Shown: positions 1-6,245 of the stretch, piece after piece | Position numbering within the stretch: position 1 is the first letter of the stretch | Layout: every line of letters starts with the position of its first letter | Source: Nitrospinota bacterium | GTDB lineage: Bacteria; Nitrospinota; Nitrospinia; UBA9942 | Length of the DNA: 7,152 nt | Assembly (NCBI GenBank): GCA_003489165.1 | Contig: DNJG01000052.1 | Span: forward strand, 16,367 to 23,518 | Direction of reading: 5' to 3' | Notes under the pieces: generated by a model | Database searches by the model: none | The model's input: only the letters and a program-made list of their open reading frames with translations | Told to the model about the DNA's origin: nothing | Position numbers and translations under genes: made by a program

Positions 1-12
1 AGTATTTGTTCT

Positions 13-855
13 TTACCTTATATCCTTTGCGCATCTGAAACCTAACATTCTATGTCTTTTTTCAGGGGCAGTAATATTGCGATTTGAACACCTTGAGGAT
101 TGTAGGTCTATCAGCCACCCTCCTCCACGAATCACCTTCTCAAGCCCTCCAAAACCTATCTTCATTTCTGTTCCTGGATATGGCATATACTGCGACTCTG
201 TCCATTCCATTATATTACCGGTCATATCAAAAACCTTATAGGGTGAAATATCCTTTGGAAAAGAACCAACCGCACCTGACCACTTCAAATTTGTTTCTCT
301 CGTGTTAGCATATCCAGAAACCTCTTCATTCCCATAACTCCATTTTCTTCCATCATCTCCCCGACATGCCTTTTCCCATTCCTCTTCTGTGGGTAGCCTC
401 CTTCCTTTCCACTCACAATATGCTTTTGCATCTTCAAAATCCACAAGAACAACCGGGTTATCCCCCTGCCCTTCAGGGTAGTTGTCCTCCTTCCAGTTGT
501 ATGTAGCCCCTTTATCAACCGGGTCAATAAGGAGAGATTTTCTGCTTGTTGCCTTCAGAAATTTTTTAAACTGTGCATTTGTAACCTCGTATTTATCTAT
601 ATAAAACCCATCTATATAAACATTATGTGCTGGTGTCTCATCAATATCTATCGTTAATTCCACTTCTCTTCTCCCCTGCTCATCTTTTGGGATGTCAACA
701 CCCATTATAAATTCCCCGCCTGGTATGAATACCATGTCTTTTGGCATGCCGACAGCAAAAAAGAAATAATATATCAATATCAAGAGGATTAAAAATAAGC
801 CTCCCCCTCCACAATAGATTAAAAACTTTCCACTGATAATATTTTTCAGTCTCAT
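13..855 (-). CDS. Membrane-anchored SUMF1/FGE-like domain protein
   Basis: A 280-residue protein. Residues 1-10 are basic (R3, K5, K10), followed by a hydrophobic segment at about 11-36, which predicts one N-terminal membrane anchor with the rest outside the cytoplasm. Residues 41-277 form a SUMF1/FGE-sulfatase (DUF323) domain: MVFIPGGEF at the start, DGFYIDKYEVT near 82-92, GRRLPTEEEWEKACRG at 151-166, FDMTGNIMEW at 209-218, VIRGGGW at 241-247 and GFRC at 272-275. True formylglycine-generating enzymes bind copper through two cysteines after the GGSF/W motif. Here the first position is isoleucine (about 249) and only C256 remains, so sulfatase activation is unlikely; a binding or structural role, or another SUMF1-fold activity, is more plausible. 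The start is supported by AAGGAG 5 nt upstream and by its own promoter. The domain is certain, the function unknown. Confidence 0.9.
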   Translation of the reverse strand: MRLKNIISGKFLIYCGGGGLFLILLILIYYFFFAVGMPKDMVFIPGGEFIMGVDIPKDEQGRREVELTIDIDETPAHNVYIDGFYIDKYEVTNAQFKKFLKATSRKSLLIDPVDKGATYNWKEDNYPEGQGDNPVVLVDFEDAKAYCEWKGRRLPTEEEWEKACRGDDGRKWSYGNEEVSGYANTRETNLKWSGAVGSFPKDISPYKVFDMTGNIMEWTESQYMPYPGTEMKIGFGGLEKVIRGGGWLIDLQSSRCSNRNITAPEKRHRMLGFRCAKDIR

Positions 856-860
856 ATTGT

Positions 861-866
861 CTCCTT
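861..866 (-). promoter_or_regulatory. Ribosome binding site AAGGAG
   Basis: On the minus strand AAGGAG is followed by ACAAT and the ATG at 855, a near-ideal Shine-Dalgarno spacing. It fixes the start of the membrane-anchored SUMF1-like gene and shows that the host uses Shine-Dalgarno initiation. That makes the weak or absent sites before the propeller gene (2508) and the WD40 gene (6245) noticeable. Confidence 0.85.
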
Positions 867-896
867 CACAATAACCTCAGGGATTTATTAGCCGTC

Positions 897-925
897 ATTA
901 TAACTTAAAATACCCACCTATGCAA
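897..925 (-). promoter_or_regulatory. Sigma-70-type promoter of the SUMF1-like gene
   Basis: Minus strand: -35 TTGCAT at 925-920, a 17-nt spacer, and -10 TATAAT (perfect consensus) at 902-897. Transcription would begin near 889-891, leaving a leader of about 35 nt that holds the AAGGAG ribosome binding site. It lies in the 108-nt gap after the propeller gene, so the last gene can be transcribed independently. A 12-nt tandem repeat ends directly upstream of the -35 box and may be an operator or activator site. Confidence 0.7.
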
Positions 926-957
926 CTTTTACAAATCTATTTACAAATCTATTACAA
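926..957 (-). repeat. 12-nt tandem repeat next to a promoter
   Basis: Minus-strand units follow ATAGATTTGTAA. The 12-mer TTACAAATCTAT (plus strand) occurs exactly twice in tandem at 929-940 and 941-952, and related partial units extend the array to about 926-957. It abuts the -35 element of the downstream promoter and lies just past the stop codon of the propeller gene. Direct repeats near one helical turn apart beside a -35 box suggest binding sites for a regulator; that role is inferred. Confidence 0.6.
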
Positions 958-963
958 CCCTTC

Positions 964-2508
964 TTATTTCCTCTCTATACCGTATATTTTTGTCCTTTCT
1001 TTAACAGAGACCTTCTGTTCAAATATCGCAATGAGCCTTCTATCATGAGATGCTGCAATTCTTAATCCGCAACCACCGCAGGATTCATCTTCCATTTCTG
1101 CTCTTACTGCCTTCCCCCATCCTCTTTCTTTTATATAATCATTCCTATAAGTTTTAACAGTTTCTTCTTCCCACTGACACCATATCGCTATAATTTCATC
1201 ATCGCCATTGAATATCACTGCTGGACCATAGGCATCCTTTCTGCCTGCATCAATAATCTCCGCCTTCCCCCAATTAGAAAAAGTGTCATCGTGAGCAATA
1301 GGATTGTTTTTTCCGTCACTGACATTATCACTAACACTATCCTTTACCTTTGCATGTATCCTTAAATTTCCATCAACCCATTGAGTAAATACCAAAACTA
1401 TCCCACCTATTGAATTTATTGCAACCCTTATATGCTCCACATCTCCACCTCTTGCATCAATAATCTCAGGCTTACTCCAGCCGTCTTTATTCCTATATAC
1501 TGCTGTATATCCCCTCTGATTCTCTCCATCCCATTTTACAAAAAATGCAAATACCTGCCCATTTTCATCACATACCACAGAAGGGGTATAGGCATCTCTG
1601 AATCTTGAATCTATCTTAGACGGGGTCTCAAATCGCTTAATATTGTAAGTATAATTTCCTGCATAAATCTTTTTTTTAATCTCAGGAAGAAAAAGCGGAT
1701 TATATATTCCTGTAATACCTCTATTTACATAACCCCTCTTTTTATTCCAATCTTCATGTTTAACAGCAGTCTGTCCATCGGTTAGGCGAAGAGGTTTACC
1801 CCATATCTTATTTCCCTCCTCGTATTTATTTACATATACCTCAAGACCACTCCCCTCTTCCTTGTAATAAATCACATAGATATTTCCCTGATAATCAAAG
1901 GCAGGATAGGGAAAATATCCATTGCCATCACCACTATCAATTACCACTGCACCACGCCACCCCTCTCCCCTCCTGTATTGATTGGCAGAAATCCTGTATA
2001 TACCTTTATGCTTCTGCTCAAAAACCACAACAACATTACCATCAGCATTATAAGTTATCTGATGTCCATCTGCATCTCCAGTTCCTGCATCAATTGCAAC
2101 AGGTCCTTTCCATCCTTCAGTTTTGATAAAATGATTTGCATAGATACGATATATGCTTCCATCACTCTGCTTGAAGATGGCGATGGCATCACCGCTCTGG
2201 TTAAAGGCAACCCTTGATACATATGCATTCCTTGGTCCTGCATCAATGATAACAGGTCTCTGCCACCCGTTTTTATTAGATAAAAATTGGTTTGCATATA
2301 TCCTTGAGAAGCCATCTGTATATTGCTCAAACACTGCTATGGCATTTCCATAAGGGTCAAAGGCAATATTCGTTCTGAAGGCATCACCTGTCCCTGCATC
2401 TATCAAGACAGGCTTCTGCCAAACAGAGGCATAAACATTAATAGTAAACAGTAGGCAGTAGGCAGTAAGCAGTAAGCAGAAAATTGTTCTATTTTTCCAT
2501 AGTTTCAT
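964..2508 (-). CDS. Exported beta-propeller-like repeat protein
   Basis: A 514-residue protein of unknown function. Residues 1-27 form a signal peptide with a basic start (K2, K5, R7), a hydrophobic core CLLLTAYCLLF and a probable cleavage after V-Y-A27. The mature part is built of about eight repeats of 47-55 residues beginning GW/VW at W30, W82, W133, W184, W236, W344, W413 and W464. The pattern is W-x2-P/A-x2-IDAG-x-GDA, then a strand, N/D-x2-G-N/D-AI-x-V/I-F-x-Q and R-I-Y-A-N. Such repeats occur in large secreted bacterial proteins and probably form blades of a propeller. The blade starting at W236 is degenerate, with an insert to about 292, and the last contains CGGC (477-480). No catalytic residues are recognised; binding of a polymer or protein is a guess. 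The gene starts 69 nt after the methyltransferase, with no clear Shine-Dalgarno. The signal-peptide core is encoded by a 7-nt tandem repeat. Confidence 0.88.
   Translation of the reverse strand: MKLWKNRTIFCLLLTAYCLLFTINVYASVWQKPVLIDAGTGDAFRTNIAFDPYGNAIAVFEQYTDGFSRIYANQFLSNKNGWQRPVIIDAGPRNAYVSRVAFNQSGDAIAIFKQSDGSIYRIYANHFIKTEGWKGPVAIDAGTGDADGHQITYNADGNVVVVFEQKHKGIYRISANQYRRGEGWRGAVVIDSGDGNGYFPYPAFDYQGNIYVIYYKEEGSGLEVYVNKYEEGNKIWGKPLRLTDGQTAVKHEDWNKKRGYVNRGITGIYNPLFLPEIKKKIYAGNYTYNIKRFETPSKIDSRFRDAYTPSVVCDENGQVFAFFVKWDGENQRGYTAVYRNKDGWSKPEIIDARGGDVEHIRVAINSIGGIVLVFTQWVDGNLRIHAKVKDSVSDNVSDGKNNPIAHDDTFSNWGKAEIIDAGRKDAYGPAVIFNGDDEIIAIWCQWEEETVKTYRNDYIKERGWGKAVRAEMEDESCGGCGLRIAASHDRRLIAIFEQKVSVKERTKIYGIERK
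2444..2479. repeat. Heptamer array (GTARGCA)5 within a signal peptide
   Basis: Plus-strand units are GTAAACA, GTAGGCA, GTAGGCA, GTAAGCA, GTAAGCA and a final G. The minus strand reads CTGCTTA/CTGCCTA and encodes the core LLTAYCL of the signal peptide of the exported propeller protein. Because 7 and 3 share no factor, every minus-strand frame gives the same cyclic heptapeptide with no stop, whereas the plus strand meets TAA or TAG. Confidence 0.9.
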
Positions 2509-2520
2509 AGTTTTACTAAT

Positions 2521-2547
2521 AATCTGTGAAATCTGCGTAATCTGCGG
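2521..2547. repeat. Three tandem 9-mers AATCTGYGN
   Basis: Plus strand: AATCTGTGA, AATCTGCGT and AATCTGCGG, followed by TTTC. The array fills much of the 69-nt gap between the methyltransferase stop and the propeller start. Related AATCTGCG-type tandem repeats are dispersed between genes in many uncultured bacteria. A fragment of the same element (TCTGCGGTT) lies between the two heptamer arrays at 3285-3293. No promoter or ribosome binding site is evident in it. Confidence 0.75.
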
Positions 2548-2577
2548 TTTCAGTATCTTTTTTGCTTAGTTTGTGGC

Positions 2578-3360
2578 TTATTTTGCATTAGGTTCAAATT
2601 CAAGAAAATACTGATATCTCAAAAAATCAAGCCGCCTGACAAGTCTGTAACCAGCATCTCTCATCTCTCTTATAGTCACTTCCTCCGAAATCTTATTATC
2701 AGGAGGGGGACCGAAGTCCATCTTCTTTTTATAAAATGCAACAATTACAACTCTTCCGCCTTTTTTCAAAATCTTTTTAATTTTATTCATATAATTAATT
2801 CTATCCTCAATATGATGATAGGTAAGACATATAAAGACCACATCAACACTACCGGGATCAAGGCCTGAGTCAGCCATTGTTGCTAATCGTGGTATATAAT
2901 TTTTAAGATTTAATTTTTGCGCATCATCACCCATATATTTAACCAACTCAGGCTCAATATCCACTCCATAAGCCTTCCCTGTAGGCCCAACAGCCATGGC
3001 AAACCGCCTTGTAAAATAGCCTGACCCTGCCCCAATATCAGCGATCACATCACCATCTTTTAAGTTCATTTTTTCAATTACCTTATCTGGCTCTTGCCAT
3101 TCATCACGCTTTGAATGTTCAAATATAGCAATCCAGTTTTCAGCTTTATCCATTTCATGTTTAGGAACAATCCCTCTCGGCAGATAATCATTGCGATACC
3201 CCTCTTTTATTTCATCAGCACTGCATACAGAAACAAGAGGCAAGAAACAAGAGGCAAGAAACAAGAGGCAAGAGGCAAGAGATTTTCTGCGGTTAACTTC
3301 TGGCTTCTGACTTCTGGCTTCTGACTTCTGGCTTCTGACTTCTATTATTTTTGCTGCCAT
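2578..3360 (-). CDS. Class I SAM methyltransferase with signal peptide
   Basis: A 260-residue protein. Residues 1-26 are charged (VRSQKSEARSQKPEVNRRK) and 27-46 hydrophobic, followed by ADE, which reads as a signal peptide cut after A48. A formal lipobox (LASC, C38) lies inside the core. The catalytic domain (about 75-255) has Rossmann motif I ADIGAGSGYF (107-116), the acidic end of strand 2 in GVDIEPE (132-137, D134), a YHHIEDR motif (181-187), strand 5 GGRVVIVAFY and a C-terminal QYFLEFEP. It should use S-adenosylmethionine; the substrate is unknown. Relatives with export signals exist, although SAM is not expected outside the cytoplasm. The start is supported by AAAAGGAACC directly before the ATG and by the 16-nt overlap with the WD40 gene, implying coupling. 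An internal start at M70 would give a cytosolic enzyme but lacks a well-placed ribosome binding site. Confidence 0.9.
   Translation of the reverse strand: MAAKIIEVRSQKSEARSQKPEVNRRKSLASCLLFLASCFLPLVSVCSADEIKEGYRNDYLPRGIVPKHEMDKAENWIAIFEHSKRDEWQEPDKVIEKMNLKDGDVIADIGAGSGYFTRRFAMAVGPTGKAYGVDIEPELVKYMGDDAQKLNLKNYIPRLATMADSGLDPGSVDVVFICLTYHHIEDRINYMNKIKKILKKGGRVVIVAFYKKKMDFGPPPDNKISEEVTIREMRDAGYRLVRRLDFLRYQYFLEFEPNAK
3230..3278. repeat. Heptamer array (GARRCAA)7 encoding a hydrophobic core
   Basis: Seven units on the plus strand mix GAAACAA and GAGGCAA with no interruption (49 nt). The minus strand reads CTTGCCT/CTTGTTT and encodes the hydrophobic core of the methyltransferase signal peptide (residues 27-43, with two copies of LASC). 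All three minus frames of the pure unit encode cyclic PLASCLL. Confidence 0.93.
3296..3344. repeat. Heptamer array (RCTTCTG)7 encoding a basic region
   Basis: Seven units alternate ACTTCTG and GCTTCTG on the plus strand (49 nt, last unit ACTTCTA). The minus strand (AGAAGTC/AGAAGCC) encodes residues 7-22 of the methyltransferase, a repeat of R-S-Q-K-S/P-E-V/A. The array begins immediately after the WD40 stop codon (3345-3347), suggesting a repeat settled exactly at the gene junction. Confidence 0.93.
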
Positions 3361-6245
3361 GGTTCCTTTTTCAGTGGTCCTTTCAAGTTTTCCATACCAC
3401 CTTTTAAATAATACATCTTATCCATTACACCACTTGCCCTCTTCTCAATCTTACAGCGATGCAATCCTTTCCACTCTGTATCATCTATAAACACTGCTAT
3501 AGCATTATCTCTGATTACATCTATATAAATTGGTCTGAATCTAAAGTATCCCCTAAGCATGTCTTCAATTCCTCCAAAAACACCTTCTTTTCCGTATCCA
3601 TTTATTGAATCAGGGATATGCCCGCCATTATAAAAATCGTTTGGATGACGCCAGTCTATTATATAAACCTTCTGTCCTCCCTCCATCATTTTTTTTATTT
3701 CATCCCCATCAAGACCTTCACACTGGACATCTTTAAAAGGCATCCTGACAGGTCCATTCCAGGCGTCTATTCCACCTTTTAAATAATAAATATCATTCAC
3801 ACCATAATCTTTTTTGAGCATCTCCTCACAAAAACTCTTTGTTGATTCTGTATCTTCACCAACCAGATAAACATCCTTCCCCTTCCACATTTCTACATTA
3901 TGGATATATTTTACACTGAACATATCCCAATTAGTCTGCTTTACAAATGGAATGGATTTCCCTTTCACAGCCATTTCAAGAGGACGAATATCAAATATAA
4001 ACATATTATCAAAGAGAAGTGGCTTATTCTCGTATCGTCTTTGCATTTCCTCTGCATCAATAGACATACATTCCTTTCTTCCCCTCTCTGTTGTAGGGAT
4101 TGTAGAAATGGTAGGCAATACCCCCTTTTGCCCTACAATAACCTCTAAGATGGCTTTCTGTGAATCGCCAAGTTTTAATGCATTCTCCACAATCCTGGGA
4201 TTATAAAGTGATGAACGATACCGATCCATTCCATAAACATTATTGCCGACTCTTACATTCAAGAGTTTATCGCCGTTTAAGGAAGAATTGTAATATCCTT
4301 CAGGGGTAATCACAATCCATTCTCCATTACTAAAACCTATAAACTGTGCAATCTCCCTCCCTGTATTAATATCCCAGTATTTGCTCGTCCCATCGCTGCT
4401 CCCTGATACCAGAAACTTTCCATATGGATTAAAAACAACTGATATTACCGAATCGGTATGCCCTTTGAGCGTTTTTATTGCATTGCCTGTTGCCACATCC
4501 CACAGAATTACAGTTTTATCAACACTTCCAGATGCTAAAAACCTTCCATCAGGACTGAAGGCAACTTTTGCAATATTATTAGTATGCCCTTTGAGCGTTT
4601 TTATTGCATTGCCTGTTGCCACATCCCACAGAATTACAGTTTTATCAACACTTCCAGATGCTAAAAACCTTCCATCAGGACTGAAGGCAACCGGCACAAC
4701 CCAATCAGCATGTCCTGTGAAAGCCTTTATTACATTTCCTGTCGCAACATCCAAAAGAGTTACATTGTAATCGCCCCCCGAAGCTAAGGTTCTTCCATCA
4801 GGACTAAAGACAATTGATTTAACCCAATCGGCATGTCCTTTTAGTGTCCTTATGGCGCTCCCTGTTTCAATATCCCAAAAAATTATAGTGTTATGCCAAC
4901 CTCTTGATGCGAGAATCTTTCCATCGGAGCTGATGGCAACCGATTCGACAGCAGAAGAATGCCCCTTGAGTATCTTTATCACGCTTCCTGCTGCTACATC
5001 CCACAGGATTATGGTCCTATCCAATCCTCCCGATACGAGAATCTTTCCATCAGGGCTAAAGACAATTCCAGTGACCCACTCATTATGTCCTTTTAGTGTT
5101 TTTATGACGCTTCCTGCTGCCACATCCCACAACAGTATGTTATCATAACTTACCGATGCCAGAATCCGCCCGTCTGGACTAAAGGCGTGTGATTTTGAAT
5201 AAAAATTATCTCCTTTAAGTGTTTTTATGTAGCCGCCCGTTTTTGCATTCCATAGTACTATTGTATTATCCAGCCCTCCCGATGCAAGAGTTCTTCCATC
5301 AGGACTAAAGGCAACTGAGCTGATATAGTCAGTTTGTTTTTTGAATGTTTTTATGACACTGCCTGTTTCTATATCCCAGAGAATTATAGTTTTATCAATA
5401 CCCCCCGATGAGAGAACCTTTCCATCAGGACTAAAGGCAACTGACAACACCATATCATCATGTCCTTTAAGCATCTTTACGGTGCGGCCTGTTTCTATAT
5501 TCCACAGGGTTATACTTTTATCAATACCTGATGCTATATCCTTTCCATCAGGGCTAAAGGCAACTGATTTTACATGACCTGCATGTCCTTCAATTTTCCG
5601 TATCTCCATACCTGTAGATATTTCCCATAGTCTTATGGTTTTATCCTGACTCCCCGATGCAAGAGTCCTTCCATCAGGACTAAAAGCAACTGAATCAATA
5701 TAATCATTATGCCCTTTAAGTGTTTTTACAGCACTCCCTATAGCAATGTCCCACAGGATTATAGTTTTATCCCAACTCCCTGATGCCAGAATTTTTCCAT
5801 CAGGACTAAAAGCAACTGACTTAACAGATGATGCATGCCCTATAAGTGTTTTTATGATACTGCCTGTATTAATATCCCACAGGATTACAGTTTTATCTCT
5901 ACCACCCGATGCCAGAATTTTTCCATCAGGACTAAAAGCAACTGAATTGACATCATTGGTATGCCCTTCAATTTTTCGTATCTCCCTCCCTGTGTAGGCA
6001 TCCCAAAGGACGAGGATTTTATCCTTACCTCCTGATAATATATATTTTCCATCAAGGGAAAATGCTACAGATAGAACCGATTCTGCATGCCCCATCTGCA
6101 CAAATATCTCAGGCATTTCAGAGGCGAAGAGAGGACTTGAGATAATCGCAATGCCAAAAGACACCACCAATATTTTATAAGTATCCCAAAACCTTTGCAT
6201 GCCTATATTCATATAGAAATTATAAAATTTGCCACGGAGGCACAT
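3345..6245 (-). CDS. Exported WD40 protein with two dead rhodanese domains
   Basis: A protein of up to 966 residues. A signal peptide core (ILVVSFGIAIISSPLFA) ends near residue 41. ATGs at 6245, 6212 and 6200 are all possible; the first lies in a dispersed repeat and adds MCLRG, so 6212 or 6200 is more likely. None has a clear ribosome binding site. Residues 52-636 hold 14 WD40 repeats of 41-42 residues (GH...VAFSPDG...LASG-x2-DKTI-ILWD), enough for two seven-bladed propellers. Residues 637-690 (GEWIVITPEGYYNSS, NVRVGNNVYG) match the linker that in WD40-caspase proteins precedes the protease. Here two rhodanese-like domains follow (about 728-832 and 844-957), each ending YYLKGG. Their active-site loops read VGEDTES and IDDTEW, with no cysteine, so sulfur transfer is not expected. 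Likely a periplasmic or secreted binding scaffold; ligand unknown. Its end overlaps the methyltransferase start by 16 nt. Confidence 0.92.
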   Translation of the reverse strand: MCLRGKFYNFYMNIGMQRFWDTYKILVVSFGIAIISSPLFASEMPEIFVQMGHAESVLSVAFSLDGKYILSGGKDKILVLWDAYTGREIRKIEGHTNDVNSVAFSPDGKILASGGRDKTVILWDINTGSIIKTLIGHASSVKSVAFSPDGKILASGSWDKTIILWDIAIGSAVKTLKGHNDYIDSVAFSPDGRTLASGSQDKTIRLWEISTGMEIRKIEGHAGHVKSVAFSPDGKDIASGIDKSITLWNIETGRTVKMLKGHDDMVLSVAFSPDGKVLSSGGIDKTIILWDIETGSVIKTFKKQTDYISSVAFSPDGRTLASGGLDNTIVLWNAKTGGYIKTLKGDNFYSKSHAFSPDGRILASVSYDNILLWDVAAGSVIKTLKGHNEWVTGIVFSPDGKILVSGGLDRTIILWDVAAGSVIKILKGHSSAVESVAISSDGKILASRGWHNTIIFWDIETGSAIRTLKGHADWVKSIVFSPDGRTLASGGDYNVTLLDVATGNVIKAFTGHADWVVPVAFSPDGRFLASGSVDKTVILWDVATGNAIKTLKGHTNNIAKVAFSPDGRFLASGSVDKTVILWDVATGNAIKTLKGHTDSVISVVFNPYGKFLVSGSSDGTSKYWDINTGREIAQFIGFSNGEWIVITPEGYYNSSLNGDKLLNVRVGNNVYGMDRYRSSLYNPRIVENALKLGDSQKAILEVIVGQKGVLPTISTIPTTERGRKECMSIDAEEMQRRYENKPLLFDNMFIFDIRPLEMAVKGKSIPFVKQTNWDMFSVKYIHNVEMWKGKDVYLVGEDTESTKSFCEEMLKKDYGVNDIYYLKGGIDAWNGPVRMPFKDVQCEGLDGDEIKKMMEGGQKVYIIDWRHPNDFYNGGHIPDSINGYGKEGVFGGIEDMLRGYFRFRPIYIDVIRDNAIAVFIDDTEWKGLHRCKIEKRASGVMDKMYYLKGGMENLKGPLKKEPWQQK
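3361..3370 (-). promoter_or_regulatory. Ribosome binding site of the methyltransferase
   Basis: On the minus strand AAAAGGAACC directly precedes the ATG at 3360. The AAGGA core is close to the start (about 4 nt) and lies within the last codons of the WD40-rhodanese gene. Terminating ribosomes would deliver directly to it, so translational coupling is likely. Confidence 0.6.
3375..4064 (-). other. Tandem inactive rhodanese-like module
   Basis: This encodes residues 728-957 of the WD40 protein. Domain 1 shows SIDAEEM, IFDIRP and IYYLKGGIDAWNGP; domain 2 shows GLDGDEIKKM, VYIIDWRHPNDF, GGHIPDSING and MYYLKGGMENLKGP. The catalytic cysteine expected after the central strand is absent in both (G796/E797 region and D921/D922 region). 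A 17-nt stretch (CCACCTTTTAAATAATA on the plus strand) is identical at 3397-3413 and 3772-3788, 375 nt or 125 codons apart, which supports origin by internal duplication. Confidence 0.75.
4338..6092 (-). repeat. Fourteen-blade WD40 coding array
   Basis: Fourteen units of 126 nt (42 residues), or 123 nt in blades 5, 8 and 11, which each lack one residue near the DKT turn. The scaffold (SVAFSPDG, LASG, DKTIILWD, TG, IKTLKGH) is highly uniform. Variation clusters at the three residues after GH, the residue after the following V/I, and the residue before DK. Blades 7 and 8 have lost the GH dipeptide (KQ, GD). Confidence 0.93.
4456..4691 (-). repeat. Exact 110-nt duplication across WD40 blades 12-13
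   Basis: Positions 4456-4565 and 4582-4691 are identical over 110 nt at a 126-nt offset. They encode VAFSPDGRFLASGSVDKTVI through IKTLKGHT of adjacent blades. Only the short stretch encoding the residues after GH differs. Other blade pairs are more diverged at the DNA level, so this is a recent duplication or conversion. Confidence 0.92.

Noticed and set aside
13..855. Genuine formylglycine-generating enzyme (sulfatase activator)
   Set aside because: The first of the two copper-binding cysteines is replaced by isoleucine, and no sulfatase gene is nearby. The same holds more strongly for the gene at 6365-7152.
2578..3153. Cytosolic methyltransferase starting at the internal ATG at 3153
   Set aside because: The nearest purine-rich stretch (GAGAGGG) is too far upstream, whereas the ATG at 3360 has AAGGA and overlaps the preceding stop. 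Kept only as an alternative.
3115..3324. Plus-strand open frame through the heptamer array
   Set aside because: Its regular part (QETRGKKQEARGKR) is simply the antisense reading of a frame-independent repeat, and the rest is antisense to the methyltransferase.
3230..3344. CRISPR array
   Set aside because: Units are 7 nt with no spacers, inside a coding frame; there are no cas genes.
3345..4340. Caspase-like protease domain after the WD40 linker
   Set aside because: No caspase His or Cys motifs are visible; the sequence instead shows two rhodanese-type patterns ending in YYLKGG.
4381..5997. Several open frames on the plus strand opposite the WD40 array
   Set aside because: They are periodic antisense images of the WD40 repeats (recurring PSGLKAT-type peptides) with no ribosome binding sites or family features.
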